From positions 593,303,643 through 593,367,642 of the forward strand of contig CM077115.1 of NCBI GenBank assembly GCA_039619475.1: a stretch of DNA of 64,000 nucleotides. The letters run 5' to 3'. The notes beneath the pieces are model-generated. The model saw only the letters and a list, made by a program, of their open reading frames with translations. It did not search any database and was not told the origin of the DNA. Origin of the DNA: Icerya purchasi (Eukaryota > Arthropoda > Insecta > Hemiptera > Monophlebidae). The translations under genes and the position numbers were made by a program. Positions 12,060-25,057 of the stretch are shown here, one piece after another (position 1 is the first letter of the stretch; each line of letters starts with the position of its first letter).

Positions 12060-14170
12060 AAAATTTTAATCGATTATCGGATTATTGGACTTAAAACTCC
12101 CGCAGATTACAAGAGTATGTTGCGATACACTAAAAACGATCTCTCATCCGATCATCACATACCGGTATTAGCTACTCTAGATATTAATCGTACTATTACG
12201 TAGAGGCAGTATAGATCACATAATCGAACAACGGATCGGAATTATTTTGCCACTTTTATCGAATATAATATTAGCCGGAACGTTAAATTAAAGTTTGGAA
12301 ATGAAAACCGCAGTTAACAACCTAACAGAATTAATACAAACTGCATGTTCTACCTGCGCTATACATAAAACATATAAAATAAACGAGAATACTTTGTTCC
12401 TGCAGAAATTAGAAAACTTAAACAATCTACGCGAGCAACAAGCAGGAAGGTGACAATCGTCATCCTACGCTAAATAATCAACTCCATCGTAAACTAAAAG
12501 AAGAGATAAAGAATTATAAGAACAATATCCTTAAATAGTACTTGGATCTCTTGAGTGCACAAGACAACTCATTATGGTTAATAATCAAAAAAATTCTTCA
12601 TCAACAACAAGAACGGTATAACATCAAATTTGTGCGTGGAAGTTGAGTTAAAATTGAAGATCAGAAAGCAAACCCATTTACAGCTCATTTGGAGACGATA
12701 TTCACTCCTCACAGCAGTAATAATAATCAGAGCCACTCAAGATATTTTAAGCAATGTTGATAACGGTCAAATGGTTTCTTGCCGGGCCAGAAAAATAAAA
12801 GCCTGGAGCAACCATTACAGCTTCATTTTTCTACACTAGGCTCTTCTCAGCAAATGTTTAAAAAATGCACGGCAAAATAAAGCGCCGGGCCTAGATAAAG
12901 TAAACTGTAAGGTATTATCTAATTTACCAAAAGGAAAACTACAATTTTATCGTGTCATATATTCAATGTCATACTAAGATTAGGTTACTTTCCGCAATCC
13001 TGTAAAATATCTTTGATTTTAATGGTTCCAAAACTAAATAAACTTCAGGTCTCTTTATCTTCCTACAGACAAATTTTCTTAGCACACTATCTAAGGTATT
13101 AGAAAAACTAATACTAAAAAAAGATGCATCCCATATTAAATGCTAGAGATGCAATTCCTCACTCTACACAATGGATCAGTGTCACAAATTGGAGGATTCA
13201 ATTTCTACAGTATTCGAAAAGCAGAAGATATTATTTGCTGTTTTCCTAAAGTTCGGTCAGATTTGGCAGAATGAGCTGCCATATAAACTCAAACAGTTAT
13301 TGTATTTTTTTTTTCTCTTCTATTTATTAGACAGAACCTTTATTGTAAAAAAAAAAATAATAAAACGAAATCCACTGCGAGGAAACTGATAGCCTCAGTT
13401 CCGCAGGGTAGTCTCCTCGAACCAATCTTATATTCAACCCGATATCTTTGATCTACCTGTTTCGGATCAAACTATTCCTTGCCGACACGATATACAGCTA
13501 TACTCGCTTTTGATGCAAATCGCATTCATGCAAACCTCGCTGTCCAGCAACATATAAACAGGATCCAGATATCAAATTCAACGAATGAAAATGTCACATG
13601 TTACACTTTCACCTATAAAATAGCATGTCCCAGGATAAAAGGAAATAACTCTGAAATAGAACAATTTGATTCCGTAAAGTACTTAGGGATGTATCTAGAT
13701 TGACGACTCACCAAGCGTGTTTATGTTGCTTAGACTTGTTAAAAAAAAAAAGGCTGCACATTTTAAACTGTTGTACTCCCCCCCGCTAGTAGGGAAAAGA
13801 TCAACTGTAAGTCTTAAAAAGATATATCTACCAAACCATCATCACACCAATTCGGTTATGTAGGTTGGAGTTACATGCAGAAGTAATCTATTACAAATTC
13901 AAAATAAAAAGAAAACAGTTGATATATTATCCGTATAATTACACCGGCCGCAAAATCTCTGTTTCATACATGTCCCTCTATACGTAATGATTTAAATAAC
14001 CGCTTCATCAAAGACGTTCATATCAGACAGTATGGAAAGTTCTATAAGAAATTAGATACAAATTTGAATCCTTATACATGGTGGCCACTTTCATATAGGA
14101 ATTTCTTAAATTCCCGGTTTTCCCGGTCCAAATCCTCTCGATTTCCTAGTTACTAAAATTATACAAGAGT
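12060..14170 (+). mobile_element. Decayed jockey-clade LINE
   Basis: In broken frames the order of domains is visible. The endonuclease end is near 12,140 (SSDHHIPVLATLDINR-like). The linker to RT is at 12,480-12,700 (KEEIKNYKNNIL, LSAQDNSLW, KANPFTAHLE). The RT block APGLDKVNCKVLSNLP is at 12,880, the QGS block at about 13,405, and KYLGMYLD at 13,680-13,700. The post-RT terminal block SIRNDLNNRFIKDV is at about 13,977-14,020. Multiple stops and frameshifts make it non-functional. There is no clear poly(A) or target-site duplication, so the ends are approximate. Confidence 0.65.
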
Positions 14171-14783
14171 CCTTCTTCCGCTTTTATAATAACAAACCCA
14201 ACAAATTGAAGCGAAGGCAAATGAACTATCAGTAGAAACCAAAAAATTGCAAATTAAATTTTTCAGATTTTTAAAATTATTTTATTCACATTTCAAATAC
14301 TTCTCCGTTAAGCAATATATGCTTACTATTTCGTTACAAAAATTAATAATGAAGTTATAACAGGCTAATTTACCCATTTCCTATTTAAATAATTCTGGCT
14401 CATACAATTTATTTCAGGCGTCTAATATTTACACTTGTAACATCACACAAGGGTTTTACAAAGCTCAAGCCTTTCCAAAAGTTTTACTGAAACAACAGTT
14501 CAACCTTTCTAAATAAACTGAAATGCGTAATTAAAACATTTTTTATGCTTTTCGTTAAAATTTCAACTAAAACGTACTAGCAATTAAAAATATAAATAAC
14601 ATCCATCATGAAAATAGACCTGCAGTAATAAAAAAAGTCTTTTAATCGAAAAATTAGAGTCAAATAATTGTACCATGAATGGAACTTTATTTTTGTTACC
14701 ATTGATAGTTGGACCGCCGCAGCATATTTTATACGAATAAAAAAGAACTTTGTAATTTATTATCGAGTAAATTATATTAAAAA

Positions 14784-15997
14784 ATGAGTTCATTTTCCGC
14801 TTCAAATGATTTTTTTTCAAAACTATCGTTTAGCTGTTTCGACATTTTCCCCCAGTTCTACCACAAAATTTCCGGCTTATTCTCGGCTTTTTCCCCGGTA
14901 TGCAAAATTCCCGATTTATACCTAGTTGAGAGACTGTCCTGTTATATTAATAAAATGTACATTAAAACACTGCCCGGTAACCTTAAACGGAGATTAAAAT
15001 ATAGGAAATGGTGCCGTGACGATCTTCCCAATACCATAACTTCAGTTATTACACTTCAGAGAGCCTCGACACGCGTTTTAAAATACTTTACCAGATGGCA
15101 AATTAATATTAATCCATCAAAGACCCAAGCGATATTCTTCACCGGCCGGCACCTCCCATTGCCAAGAAAACTAATCATTTCTGGAAATGACATTGCCTGG
15201 TCTAATCATATCAAATATCTTGGCTTAATATTAGACAGCAAATTAACTTACAGCAAACATATCGAGTACATCTCGGTTAAAACAAACAGAGCTGTCTCGC
15301 TAGTATATCCCTTGCTCAATCGCAAATCCTATTTAAGTGCAAATAACAAACTTGTCATCTACAAGTGTCATTTATAACACCTATTTTATCACATACTTTT
15401 GTCCAGTGTGGTCTTCTGTTAGTAGGGCGCATTATAACAAGCTACAGGTAATCCAAAATCGATGCTTAAGATGTATTCTTAGGGCTAATATAGATATACA
15501 CAAGAGTAGCATATATGCATAACATTTTAGAGCTACCGCAAATCAGAGATTATGTTTTGAGTGCAACTACTAAGTTCTGTGATAAATGTATAGGGCACGA
15601 GAATTTACTTATCAGCTCTATTGATGATTCCAGGCAACTACGCACTATGTATACTAAGTATAATTATCGTAGACTTAAGCATAATATCCTGAATTATTTG
15701 ACGTTAGTACACTAGTTTTATTTAGTTTTAGTTTTATTTAGTTTTAGTTTTATTTTTAAAATATTCTATTTGATAATCACTGTGTTAATATCTATGTAAT
15801 GTGGCACTAGCCACCAAAACCTCCCCTCCTGTAGTAGGTTTTTGTTTATTTTCCTACTAACTTAAACGTCGCATATCATGTCCTATTTATATGTATATTC
15901 ATTAACTTAGTTATGTGGTAAGACTTGTGTCGGTACACATATTAACTATATCATGAGTGTAATGTTATTGTTTATGCAAATAAATCTTTCTTAAACC
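14784..15997 (+). mobile_element. 5'-truncated jockey-clade LINE with its 3' end
   Basis: From about 14,940 the frame reads NPSKTQAIFFTGRHLPLPRK, then HIKYLGLILDSKLTYSKHIE, PLLNRKSYLS and YKCHL, broken by a stop at 15,375. It continues in other frames with HYNKLQVIQNRCLRCILRAN (15,430-15,490). These are the thumb and post-RT blocks of jockey-type ORF2. The 3' untranslated region contains tandem TTTTATTTAG units (15,716-15,755) and an AATAAA-type signal at about 15,979, and ends near 15,997. A second jockey-like 5' end follows immediately. The first 150 bp of the open frame look non-retroelement, so the truncation point probably lies near 14,930. Confidence 0.65.
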
Positions 15998-17260
15998 TTC
16001 AGTTTTTACGATGGCCGTTAGTGAGTGTGTTCCATCACCCCATTCGTGCTGATAAAAACGTTTATTATTTCAACGAATTCGTAAAATCTCTTTTTTCTTT
16101 TCTTTTTTCTTCCTTCTACTCGGTTGCAAAGTTTTCGGTGTTGCAGAAGGTTAACATGGTGTACATGGACGTAGATGACGATGGCGAGAAAGTCCCTCCA
16201 TCAACTTAAGTGAAACAGGTAATAGTACGCAGGACACCAAGCTAAGTAATTTTACAACTGCTATTAACGACGACGACAGTGAAAGCAACATCTCACATAC
16301 GGCTCAGTTAAGTAAGTCTAGCAATCTTGATAAGGCAAACAATGAAGCCGGTTATAGCAATTGTAGTAGTTATCATAATAATGATATTAATATTATATCG
16401 GGCAACTTAGAGAAACTCGTAATTATTTTTCTAATTTTTATCCTATTGATACAAATCCAATTCGTATCGATAAAGATTTTAAAGTTTTTATTGAAAAATG
16501 CTATCAAGCCGACTCAAACGGGCTATGAGCGCGTTAAAAATCGACGAAATATTAAAAAGGAATAATATATGGAAGGATATTATTGAAATTAAGAAAGTAG
16601 GCCGGAATAGAGTGATTATTCAATTGTCGTCACCTAATTTCGCCAATAATTTAATTTCGTGTTCTTGTTTTCCTACGAACCGGTATAGGGCCTTTATTCC
16701 GATGCATCTGGTTTCGCGATATGGTGTTCTCAAGGGAGTGGATATCGAGTATTCCGAGGATCAAATTATGGAAATGATTGACTCCTATCCGTTTGTAGTT
16801 AATAATATCAAGCGATTAACTAGACGAGTTAATGTTAACGGCAAAGTTAAATATAATCAAAGTGTTTGCGTACTGATCTCGTTTGAAGGCCAATCCTCAC
16901 CATCGCATGTTTTTTTACGGAGCGTCAGGTTTCCTTGTGAACCGCTTGTCCGCCGTACGCGTCAGTGTTACAGATGTATCCGATGTGGCCACCTAAAGGC
17001 AATCCCAGGTGTCTACCTCGTGAGGAATGGAACATTCGGAAGAAGCTTGTACTAGTGTCCATTACCAATCTGTGTGTTTAGCAAAAACCAGCATAGAGCT
17101 ACGGATAGCTCGTGTCCGAAAAAAAGTGTTCAAGCGCATGGTAGCAATGCCGAATTTTATTAAATTCAACTATTTTCATTATATATGTCGGGGCCCGTTA
17201 CGTAAACATGTTAATATTCGGAATAGAGTTATAACTGATAAAATATACACACATTAAAGT
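15998..17260 (+). mobile_element. 5' portion of a jockey-like LINE: ORF1 (gag) pseudogene
   Basis: The segment starts CAGTTTTTACGATGGCCG directly after the 3' end of the preceding copy. After a broken N-terminus, 16,440-17,020 encodes an RRM-like gag region (LKIDEILKRNNIW, DIIEIKKVGRNRVIIQL, NRYRAFIPMHLVSRYGVLKG, ending SVRFPCEPLVRRTRQCYRC). The first CCHC knuckle starts at 16,966 (CYRCIRCGH). A frameshift near 17,000-17,030 moves the second knuckle region (HSEEACTS) to another frame. ORF2 is absent, so only the 5' end of this copy survives. Gag-like ORF1 proteins bind their own RNA. Confidence 0.65.
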
Positions 17261-19339
17261 GATTAACAATTATTACGCAAACATGAAATTCGCCGACTAA
17301 TTTCGATTACCTCGAATCATAATCGTGACATTAAATATGGTTCAGTGTAAATGAAACTAATCGGCGAGCCTTACATTAATACTATTGTGTTAATTGTGTT
17401 TACGTATTTTATCAATTATAATTAATTTTACTTCATTTTATATTAACCGAATGAAAGTAACGATGATTTACGCCTATGTTCTGCGAGTAAGCGGGATCCA
17501 AACGGAGCTCTATTCAAACGAAACGCCTAATCAATTAGACTAGATGCCGGCATTAAATTCAGGCAGACGCCCAAAAATTTAATCGATACATAACGCAACT
17601 CATTAGTTGAAAGTATACATATACGAGTATACACGGAGCAGAATCTCATCCGATTAGTCCAACTTTTCCGAAACTATGATTCATATCGCACGCTAATAAA
17701 AACGCAACAACACTGAATCACCTCTGATAAGGTAAAAAACCCAATATCGAACACGTATAACCGCGTCCGCGACAACCATTTCCTAACAAAAAAAAATAAA
17801 TCGACGTGGTAGGAGGGTGTTATTAAAATTTCTCACCCCTACCACCCTTACTATTGCTGAAAAACTATGCACCCGCTAAAGAATCAAGGAAAACAATATA
17901 TTCTACGCATCAATTGAACACAAAGGAAAATTCAACCGGTTAGAGAAGGAAAGAAAAACACAACGCATACGTCAACTTTGCTCGCTAATAATCAGCTTGC
18001 TGTCACCGGGGATTATTCCGCTCAATTCTTTTGTTTCTCATACGAACTGGTTTCATTCAACGATCGACAAGCTGCCCCATCCGATCTGCTGTCCTTGTTG
18101 ACCGGCCTCTCTAGCTGCATCTGTAGATAAAAAGTGAACCTTTAGCTAACTCTCAGAACGTAACGCGAAAAAACGACACAAAATCAACCAAAAAAACCTG
18201 GAAATAATTACCCCGCCCGAGAATAATTCTAGAACGCCTTAAGCCACTGTGTGCACTTTCAAAGAACTTCAGCGTATTCAGTTACACATATAGGAGCCTC
18301 GTCAATGGGGAAGCCTGTTGGCGCGTACATAATTGAATGCAGACACGCAATCGTCGGGAAAAGGAAAGATACAATTATCGTCGAACCAAATGGCCAAATT
18401 ACCATCGCGGTAAGCGCGATAATTAAGGCAATTTGGAAATTGTGCGCACTACGACCGGAGATTATTCGAGTAAAAATTCACCGGCATCGAAAAGACAACG
18501 AGAGAACAGTGGATCAATTAGACAAAATCGATTCTAAGGCAGACGGGAAATGTACGATTGAAAATGGCGCGCAAACTGGTGCTATCGTTTAATGCAATCC
18601 AAAACACTAATTACCCCTGACGTTTGCACAAAAGAATTCAACGCTACAGAAACATTTAAAGCGGATTCCATTCAAACAAAGTAAATAACTGAAGTGATTC
18701 GGTAGCTGTCAAATTGTGTTCAACAAACCAGTAAACTGAATGAGCCTTAAACTTTTAAGTTTCCTTCACGCTGGAGTACTGTCTGCGGCGACAAGGACAA
18801 GCCTATAAAGTTGAAATTATTATTACTTTTTTTTTTTTTTTTCACTATATAAAATATACACCTGAAAGATAGCGACGAAAGCTGTTCAATGTAGAATTCG
18901 ATGAAAAGTAGCATCCTCATTATGAAGTCAAAATATTCTCATATTCCCCGGGGCTCGTTTTTACATACTTGAGGAGAATACGACAAATTTGAATAAAACT
19001 GGATCGCAACATTTTTTTTATATAGGGCAATCGAGGAGTAATTTTCCAGTTTTTTAACGTGCATACGTTTTACGGCTGGACAAAAATTTAAAATTTCGTC
19101 CGTCACGAAGAAATGTTACGATATTATTTTATGATTTTTACTTTACCATAATAATTATTTCATTCAGGCTGAGTTTTCGCAACGTATTTCTATACAAGAT
19201 GGTAGTTTATAAATGAATACGAAAAGCCAACATCGCACCCGACAGTGAAAGTTTTTTAACACACATTTCCATCTCATTTTACACTATTACATGTTGACTA
19301 TATACTACACCTTTGTGTCAAATTTGTATGCACGCTTAA
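17261..19339. other. No recognised gene; one unexplained open frame
   Basis: This stretch is less AT-rich than the regions around it but shows no recognised motif. The 113-codon + strand frame at 18,251-18,592 (MHFQRTSAYSVTHIG... ending ENGAQTGAIV) has mixed-charge composition (KAIWKLCALRPEIIRVKIHR). It could be a retroelement scrap; I do not recognise it. A T-run lies at 18,828-18,842. Confidence 0.35.
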
Positions 19340-20396
19340 GTTACACTTTAAATGAAGGAAAATAATTTTGGGTGTGTCCACCCAAGCAGCGCGAAAAAAG
19401 ATCGTCCGAGCTAAGTTCTTCATAGATCGGTTTTATATCATTGAAAACATCTTGATGCATAGGTGACTTGTGCTCATACGTTGATAGTGAGCCTAACGCT
19501 TTCTCACGCTGCCAAGAGCACCAAGAGTCGATTCCAATCGGGCATTTATTATGTTGAGGTACTTTATCAGTCGAGATCTTATGATATAAAGTAGCCCAGA
19601 TGTCATTAATGCCCTCGACAGATCCAGTATTACGTCGAATAGCAAGTCCGTAAAAAATAGTATGTTTGTCGATCAATTTACCAGTTCATTTTCCTCGACC
19701 GGCGAGACCCTTGATTTTTTTTTTTTTTATGGCACGCAGTCGGGTGTACCCATTGGTTTTTGTACATGACCGATGCACTCCATTTTTTAGCATGTTGATT
19801 ATCATATGGCATAGCATCAACGATGGATACGTTTTGGAATCCCCATCGCCGATTCACTAACCGTCGTGAAGACATCGTTCTTTTTAGCCGCCTCTTTGCC
19901 TTGTCAAGAACGCTTACTCGGCCAAAACCGAAAATCCTGTGCCTGTTCGTTTGAACAGTTGTACCCAGATGAGGCTGCATCAGTGTCAGTGTGTGGTAGT
20001 GGTCGAGGGCTAAGGCACTGACAAGTGCTTACGGCGAAAGCGCGAATCCATAATGTGTGTCGAATGACATTGAGCTGAGTGGAGATTTTATACGTATCCC
20101 ATCGAAGTTAGCGCGGTGATCTACGCAGAAGTGTTCCTTTAGAAACTTCTGCATGGCATTTTGTTACAATGGCACGGAACACATTGTACCGTCTTACCGT
20201 TTTAGATCGCTGTATCGCGAAATTTTCTGTTTTTACACTTTAAAGTTGCATCAGAAAAATTCATTTTACGTACATTTCCGAATCTTTAGCATGCAAAAAA
20301 GTTTTTGATTATGAATCTAGGAATGTTTTAGAGTATTTTAAACCAATAAAAAACAAAAAATGGAAAAAAAAATTTCAAAGTGATATAACCCCTTAA
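19340..20396 (-). pseudogene. Mutator-like transposase fragment with one terminal repeat
   Basis: The - strand reads, across several frames, a GDGDSKTY-like block (about 19,820-19,850), GTRLRAIKKKKIKGLAGRGK (19,680-19,760), IDKHTIFYGLAIRRN and IWATLYHKISTDK, then PIGIDSWCSW, and PIYEELSSDDLFSRCLGGHTQN at its C-terminal end (19,360-19,430). It is the same family as the copy at 45,660-46,480. The outer end reads, in reverse complement, TTAAGGGGTTATATCACTTT (20,377-20,396), closely matching the terminal repeat of the nested element at 44,758. The opposite terminus is missing, so the copy is truncated. Confidence 0.65.
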
Positions 20397-20859
20397 ACAA
20401 AAAACCAACCGCATTTCGTTAGTTCCCTAAACAACATCGATGTATTATTGGCTTCTACTAAATGGCCAATTATTTAATACGATTTTTTTCGTTAACACTA
20501 ACGAACATTTTATTTTAAAAAACGCATACTAAAAATACAAAAATAAAAAAAAAACAATTTTTTTTTTTTTTTAATCTAGAATAATGTATTACGCCAAGAA
20601 AAGAAAGAAATAAAAGGTCAAAATCGAGAGAAAAAGAAATAAAAAAATCTATAGCACTCGATTTTTAATGATTTACTACTTCATGAATACCGATCCACAA
20701 TAGTACTGCGAGGGCACACATTTAGTGCCAAGTGTATAATAGTACAAAGGCAGAGAGATTTAAACATCTAATTCATCATTTCTTTTTGCAGAGTTGGCTA
20801 TCGAATTCAATTACGGGGGCGATATACGTGTATTATTACCAGATTTGGTTACAATGTAC

Positions 20860-20940
20860 GTCTCATGCCGGGAATCAAATCACAGGCCTCCCGGTCGACA
20901 AACCGGCTGAAGTTAATCCAGCTGGCACTAGACCACAGGA
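20860..20940 (-). mobile_element. tRNA-derived SINE head (candidate)
   Basis: On the - strand an A-box-like TAGTGCCAGCTGG (about 20,918-20,931) is followed after about 35 bases by a B-box-like GATTTGATTCC (20,871-20,881). The 3' part then reads GGCATGAGACG. The spacing suits an internal pol III promoter. There is no cloverleaf good enough for a functional tRNA and no clear tail. An open frame at 20,732-21,019 crosses this sequence and is incidental. Confidence 0.45.
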
Positions 20941-23900
20941 GAAGCTCATACTCCGTCTAGTACACACTTCTATACAGCAATATATACCGCATTACGTCAT
21001 AGCAATCGCTTTAGTTTAAACAAGTAAAATATATGCACATAACGCAGTGCACATCATAAGCGTTACACAGATTAAGATATTCGAGTAATCTCGAAAGCCC
21101 ATCCTGCACGATATTTTATTAACCGAAAGTGACCTGAATCTATTTTGCCCTTTCTATCGTTCTTATTCTTTTTCTTATGCCAAGAAAATAAATAAATAAA
21201 TAAGATATATATATATATATTATATAAAATTTTAATATTCACGTGCCGGCGCTGCGTTTCAAAAACCTGATCAATGTTAATGACACTGTGTTTACCGTTC
21301 GATACATATGAATTTAGTGAACATTTTATCCTTGAACTTGTATAATGATTTTTCTTTATCACTATGTCACGTTCAATGAACGAACTGAATCGTTTTTAAC
21401 TGATCCGAGATACGATCACACGAAATATTTTTTTTAATTAACATATATTACAATTGTTTTCTCGAAAAAAAATTAAGAATTTATAACATTTACGCATAAA
21501 CAAATAACTCTGTTGGAATTGTTATTTTTTCCTAACTTTCCGCACTTCTCTCACTTTTTCCTCATGAATCGCCATTTTCTTTCTTCCATCTATTTTATTC
21601 ATATTTTCTTTTAGATTTCATTCTCTGGTGGCACCGCGTTCTGTTTTTTCATTTTGTTTCTGAATCTGTTCCATATTATGTTTTTATCAGATGAATACTT
21701 TCTATAGATCAATATCTTGGACTTGTTTCATCCATGGTGTTGATCTAACTCTTTATACATATATACATTTATGCATATTTATGGGGATTGGTCTCGTGTT
21801 CCTTCGGGCTTTAAAAATTGCATTACTTTGTACATTTTCATAAAGACTGCAGCGTTCACATATACTTATTTTTTTAAAGAAAACAAAAAGGTACACCAAT
21901 ACACATCAATTAAAAAGTGAAATTCAGATTAAAATATCAGAAAAACTGAAACTGCTGGCAGGCTAATACGTGTGAGAGGAATATAATAAAGTAAGTAAAA
22001 GTAAAGTAAAGCAAGTCTCCCACACCCTTGTGACAGGGCGTCGGGATTGTGATTTATTTAATTCTTTTTGAAGACCTTAGTGTGTGCAGGTTAAAAAGAA
22101 AATCAATACCGTATAGACCGGCTGTAGAAGTTTTTAAATCTTTTTTTGCTTAAAACTTGATTGTCACATTTTTCAAAGGTTGGGCTCTTTGATTTTAAAA
22201 TTTTGCGGGTCTCGTATTTTTTCTATATCGTAATGATTGATATACATCATTTTAAAAAAAGAGCGGCCCTGCGGAAAAAGCTGTAATTTTTTTTTTTAGT
22301 TTTTAGTTTTACCGCTTTAAGAGTGTATTTTCTCAAATTTCGGTCCCTAAATATCAAAATTTTTCGAACTTTATATTTTTCCTGCAGACCTTATTAAACC
22401 AAAAATTAATAATACCGTAACTCATATAGAACCGGCTGTGAGATTTTTTGAACATTTTTTTCTTAAAACTTGATTTTCATATTTTTTGAAATTTTTTTTT
22501 ATGGTCTTACGATTAAAAAAAAAAAAAAAAAAAAAACTCTAGCTACTATAGAACGGGCGGTACGATTTTATTTCTTGCAGCTTTATAAGACAGATATTAA
22601 AAGAACCTTATTAAAAAAAGTCTTCTTGCTGGGAGTCTACTGATATACCCATAGTAGGCTTCTTCTTTTTCCAATATTTGTCGCTGGGTTGGTTATCTTT
22701 TTTTTTCGCAGTCTCCTGGAATGGAGTCCATATTCTTCTCCTGTTAATTTAAGGTCAAGAACTTCCCTCGCGATTTAACGTGCTTCTTTTAATATGTTTT
22801 TCGTATCGCTTTTCGAGCGCCCAATGTGTTTCGCTTGCATGCATAGTTTAACCATTGCGTTGCAGTGTGTCTGTCACGTGCATAGACATGTATTTCTTGT
22901 TGTAAATATTATGTATCTAGCCGTATGTCCTCTCTTCTGTTGTCTTTTCTTCCGCTGTAGGTTCGAGAATTAGATATACTAGCTCTACTTATGCGCCCAT
23001 ATTTTGTATTTAATTTTTGGATTTCTAATTTTAATCATAAAAATTCTGTCTCCCGTATCTTAAGGCTTTCTATTCTAATTGATCATATAAAAATTAACAC
23101 TACTCGAACATCGTACGTCAGACTATATTTTACACGTGTAAAAAGTTGTAATATAACAAGTTTCTGGAAATTCAGCTAAAAGTGTCAGTATATGAAAAAT
23201 ATTTTCTCAATGCTGCGTAAATTCAGTCGATATATATGTATGTATATATATAGTCCTCGAGTAATAGTTACAATTAATACGTATATATTAATTACGAAAA
23301 TAGTATTTTTTGAATACTTTCATAACCCGGAAAGTGTTTATAAAGGAAAAGTAATTGTTAATAAAACACAAATGTAGATACGGAGCAGCAAGAATTTGAA
23401 AAACCACAAATAATATTCAATGGCTTAAGTCCTAAGGCAAAAAAAAAAAAAATTGCAATTATTTAACCGAACGGGAATCTAAAATTAATCACAAACTAAC
23501 GAAGAAACTAAAACACCCCAAAAGAACATTAGAAAAAAAATTTATAAGCTTTCATTGCTTAACAAGTACCTAAAGAGTCTAGCTATACAGTTTACAGATT
23601 TCAGAGATGATATAAAATAGTATAATAAAAGATATTTTACAACCCGCTCAAAGAAATTTCTAAGGCTCTACAAACACTTCTTTTTATTAAATTTGTATTT
23701 ACACGCGATTAAACTTAACGAATAAAAGCTGAATAAAAGCTAAATAAAAGCTAAATAAAAGCTAAATAAAAGCTTCTTTTTAAAATGCCCCCAGTATGCT
23801 TCCCAAATTTTAAATAAAAGGTTTGAAGTTTCGAAAAAAATATAGGAAATAAATAAAACAGATATAGATGAGGAAAATCGTTGCAAAAAAAAAAAGCTCA

Positions 23901-25043
23901 ATGGACGCGAATTTGAGACGATCGCAACAAAAGCGCGCAGGGACAAAATTAAATTGAAATAATGGAGAATCGAATGATCAGTGGCGAAATGCCAATTTAA
24001 AAATAAATAAACATTAACGAAAAAAATTAGGAAATCCTCAAAACTATGATAACCATTTTCATCTAACCTATCAGTGTAGCATACGAATAGAAAAAAAAAG
24101 TAACAAAAAACAATCAAGAACTATGCATAACAGGAGACAATAACCCGCGTTTTCTTCTAAATTTAATTTTCCAGGGACAAGTAGCAAATCGATGCTGCAA
24201 TTTTTCATCCTTTTCAATATAGTCTTATCTTAATCGTATCTATATTGTCGCTACTACAGAAACAATTTATTGTAGTTATTTTGCCCTTTCTTTACTGTCG
24301 AGTTTCGTATTGGCAGTATCAGACTAATTTCCTCAATTCGTGTGTCTTAAATCGCATTAAATTATTTTAATAAACGCTTAACTCTGAAAGAAGCAGCTGG
24401 CACATACAAGGAAACAGGGGAACAAGCTTACTTCTGAATTATAAAATGAGTAATCTGCAAAAACAGAAGACAACATCAGTTTTAGCTTTCCAATAATGAT
24501 AGAACTTTATTAAGTCTCGATGACTACCACAACCAAAACGAAATTGCACTATAACTAAAGAAGTAATTTATGTGGCATAAAAAAACAGAAGAATCGTAAA
24601 ACGGTTAGTTCTGATGAAATATTATACACGCAACTGCGCAAAGGTCTTGCTGAAAATCGCGAGATTGCTTAACAAAACAGCATGGAAGAAACAGAAGTTA
24701 TCAGCTAAATTTTTATTTCCATCTTCAGTAAACCGAAAACTATCGCATGATAAGTCTAGCGAACGCTAAAAGTATTTCATCAAAAGAAATAATATTCGGA
24801 GAAGCTCTCTACGAAAATGATGAAAAGCGGCCATAATAATTAACGTAAGATGTGTGGACGATAGCCTCATACAGCTTTGATAGTAGGAAGAAACCGCAAA
24901 GAATAATAAATAAAATCATAGCACGTCCTTTGGAGACTTAGTAGTAACAGCTTCAAAACGAAGATTACGGTATTATGAAAATGGACTTTAACGCGGTATT
25001 AAAGCGTCTTCATGCAATAACTGCAAAAGTATCTGCAGATAAT
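20941..25043. other. No gene recognised; diverged repeats and low-complexity tracts
   Basis: Three diverged copies of a unit containing ATAGA(A)CCGGC(T)G(T) occur near 22,115, 22,430 and 22,550; the first two copies are about 315 bp apart and share CTTAAAACTTGATT tracts. AATAAAAGCTA is repeated about five times at 23,721-23,775. An A21 run lies near 22,515-22,536 and a short (AT)n at 21,206-21,222. The open frames at 23,740-24,117 (-) and 21,072-21,362 (-) are low-complexity. Confidence 0.4.
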
Positions 25044-25057
25044 AATCTACTCGATTA
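25044..25057 (+). repeat. Left target-site duplication of LINE
   Basis: ATCTACTCGATTA (25,045-25,057) recurs directly after the poly(A) at 27,139-27,151. A 13-bp direct repeat bracketing a poly(A)-tailed, 5'-truncated LINE is the hallmark of target-primed reverse transcription. Confidence 0.85.

Noticed and set aside
20732..21019. 95-codon + strand frame
   Set aside because: It runs through a SINE-like sequence with A and B boxes on the other strand and has no protein motif.
23740..24117. 125-codon aromatic-rich - strand frame
   Set aside because: Low-complexity F/L/Y-rich frame overlapping an 11-bp tandem repeat; no domain and no homologous copy in the window.
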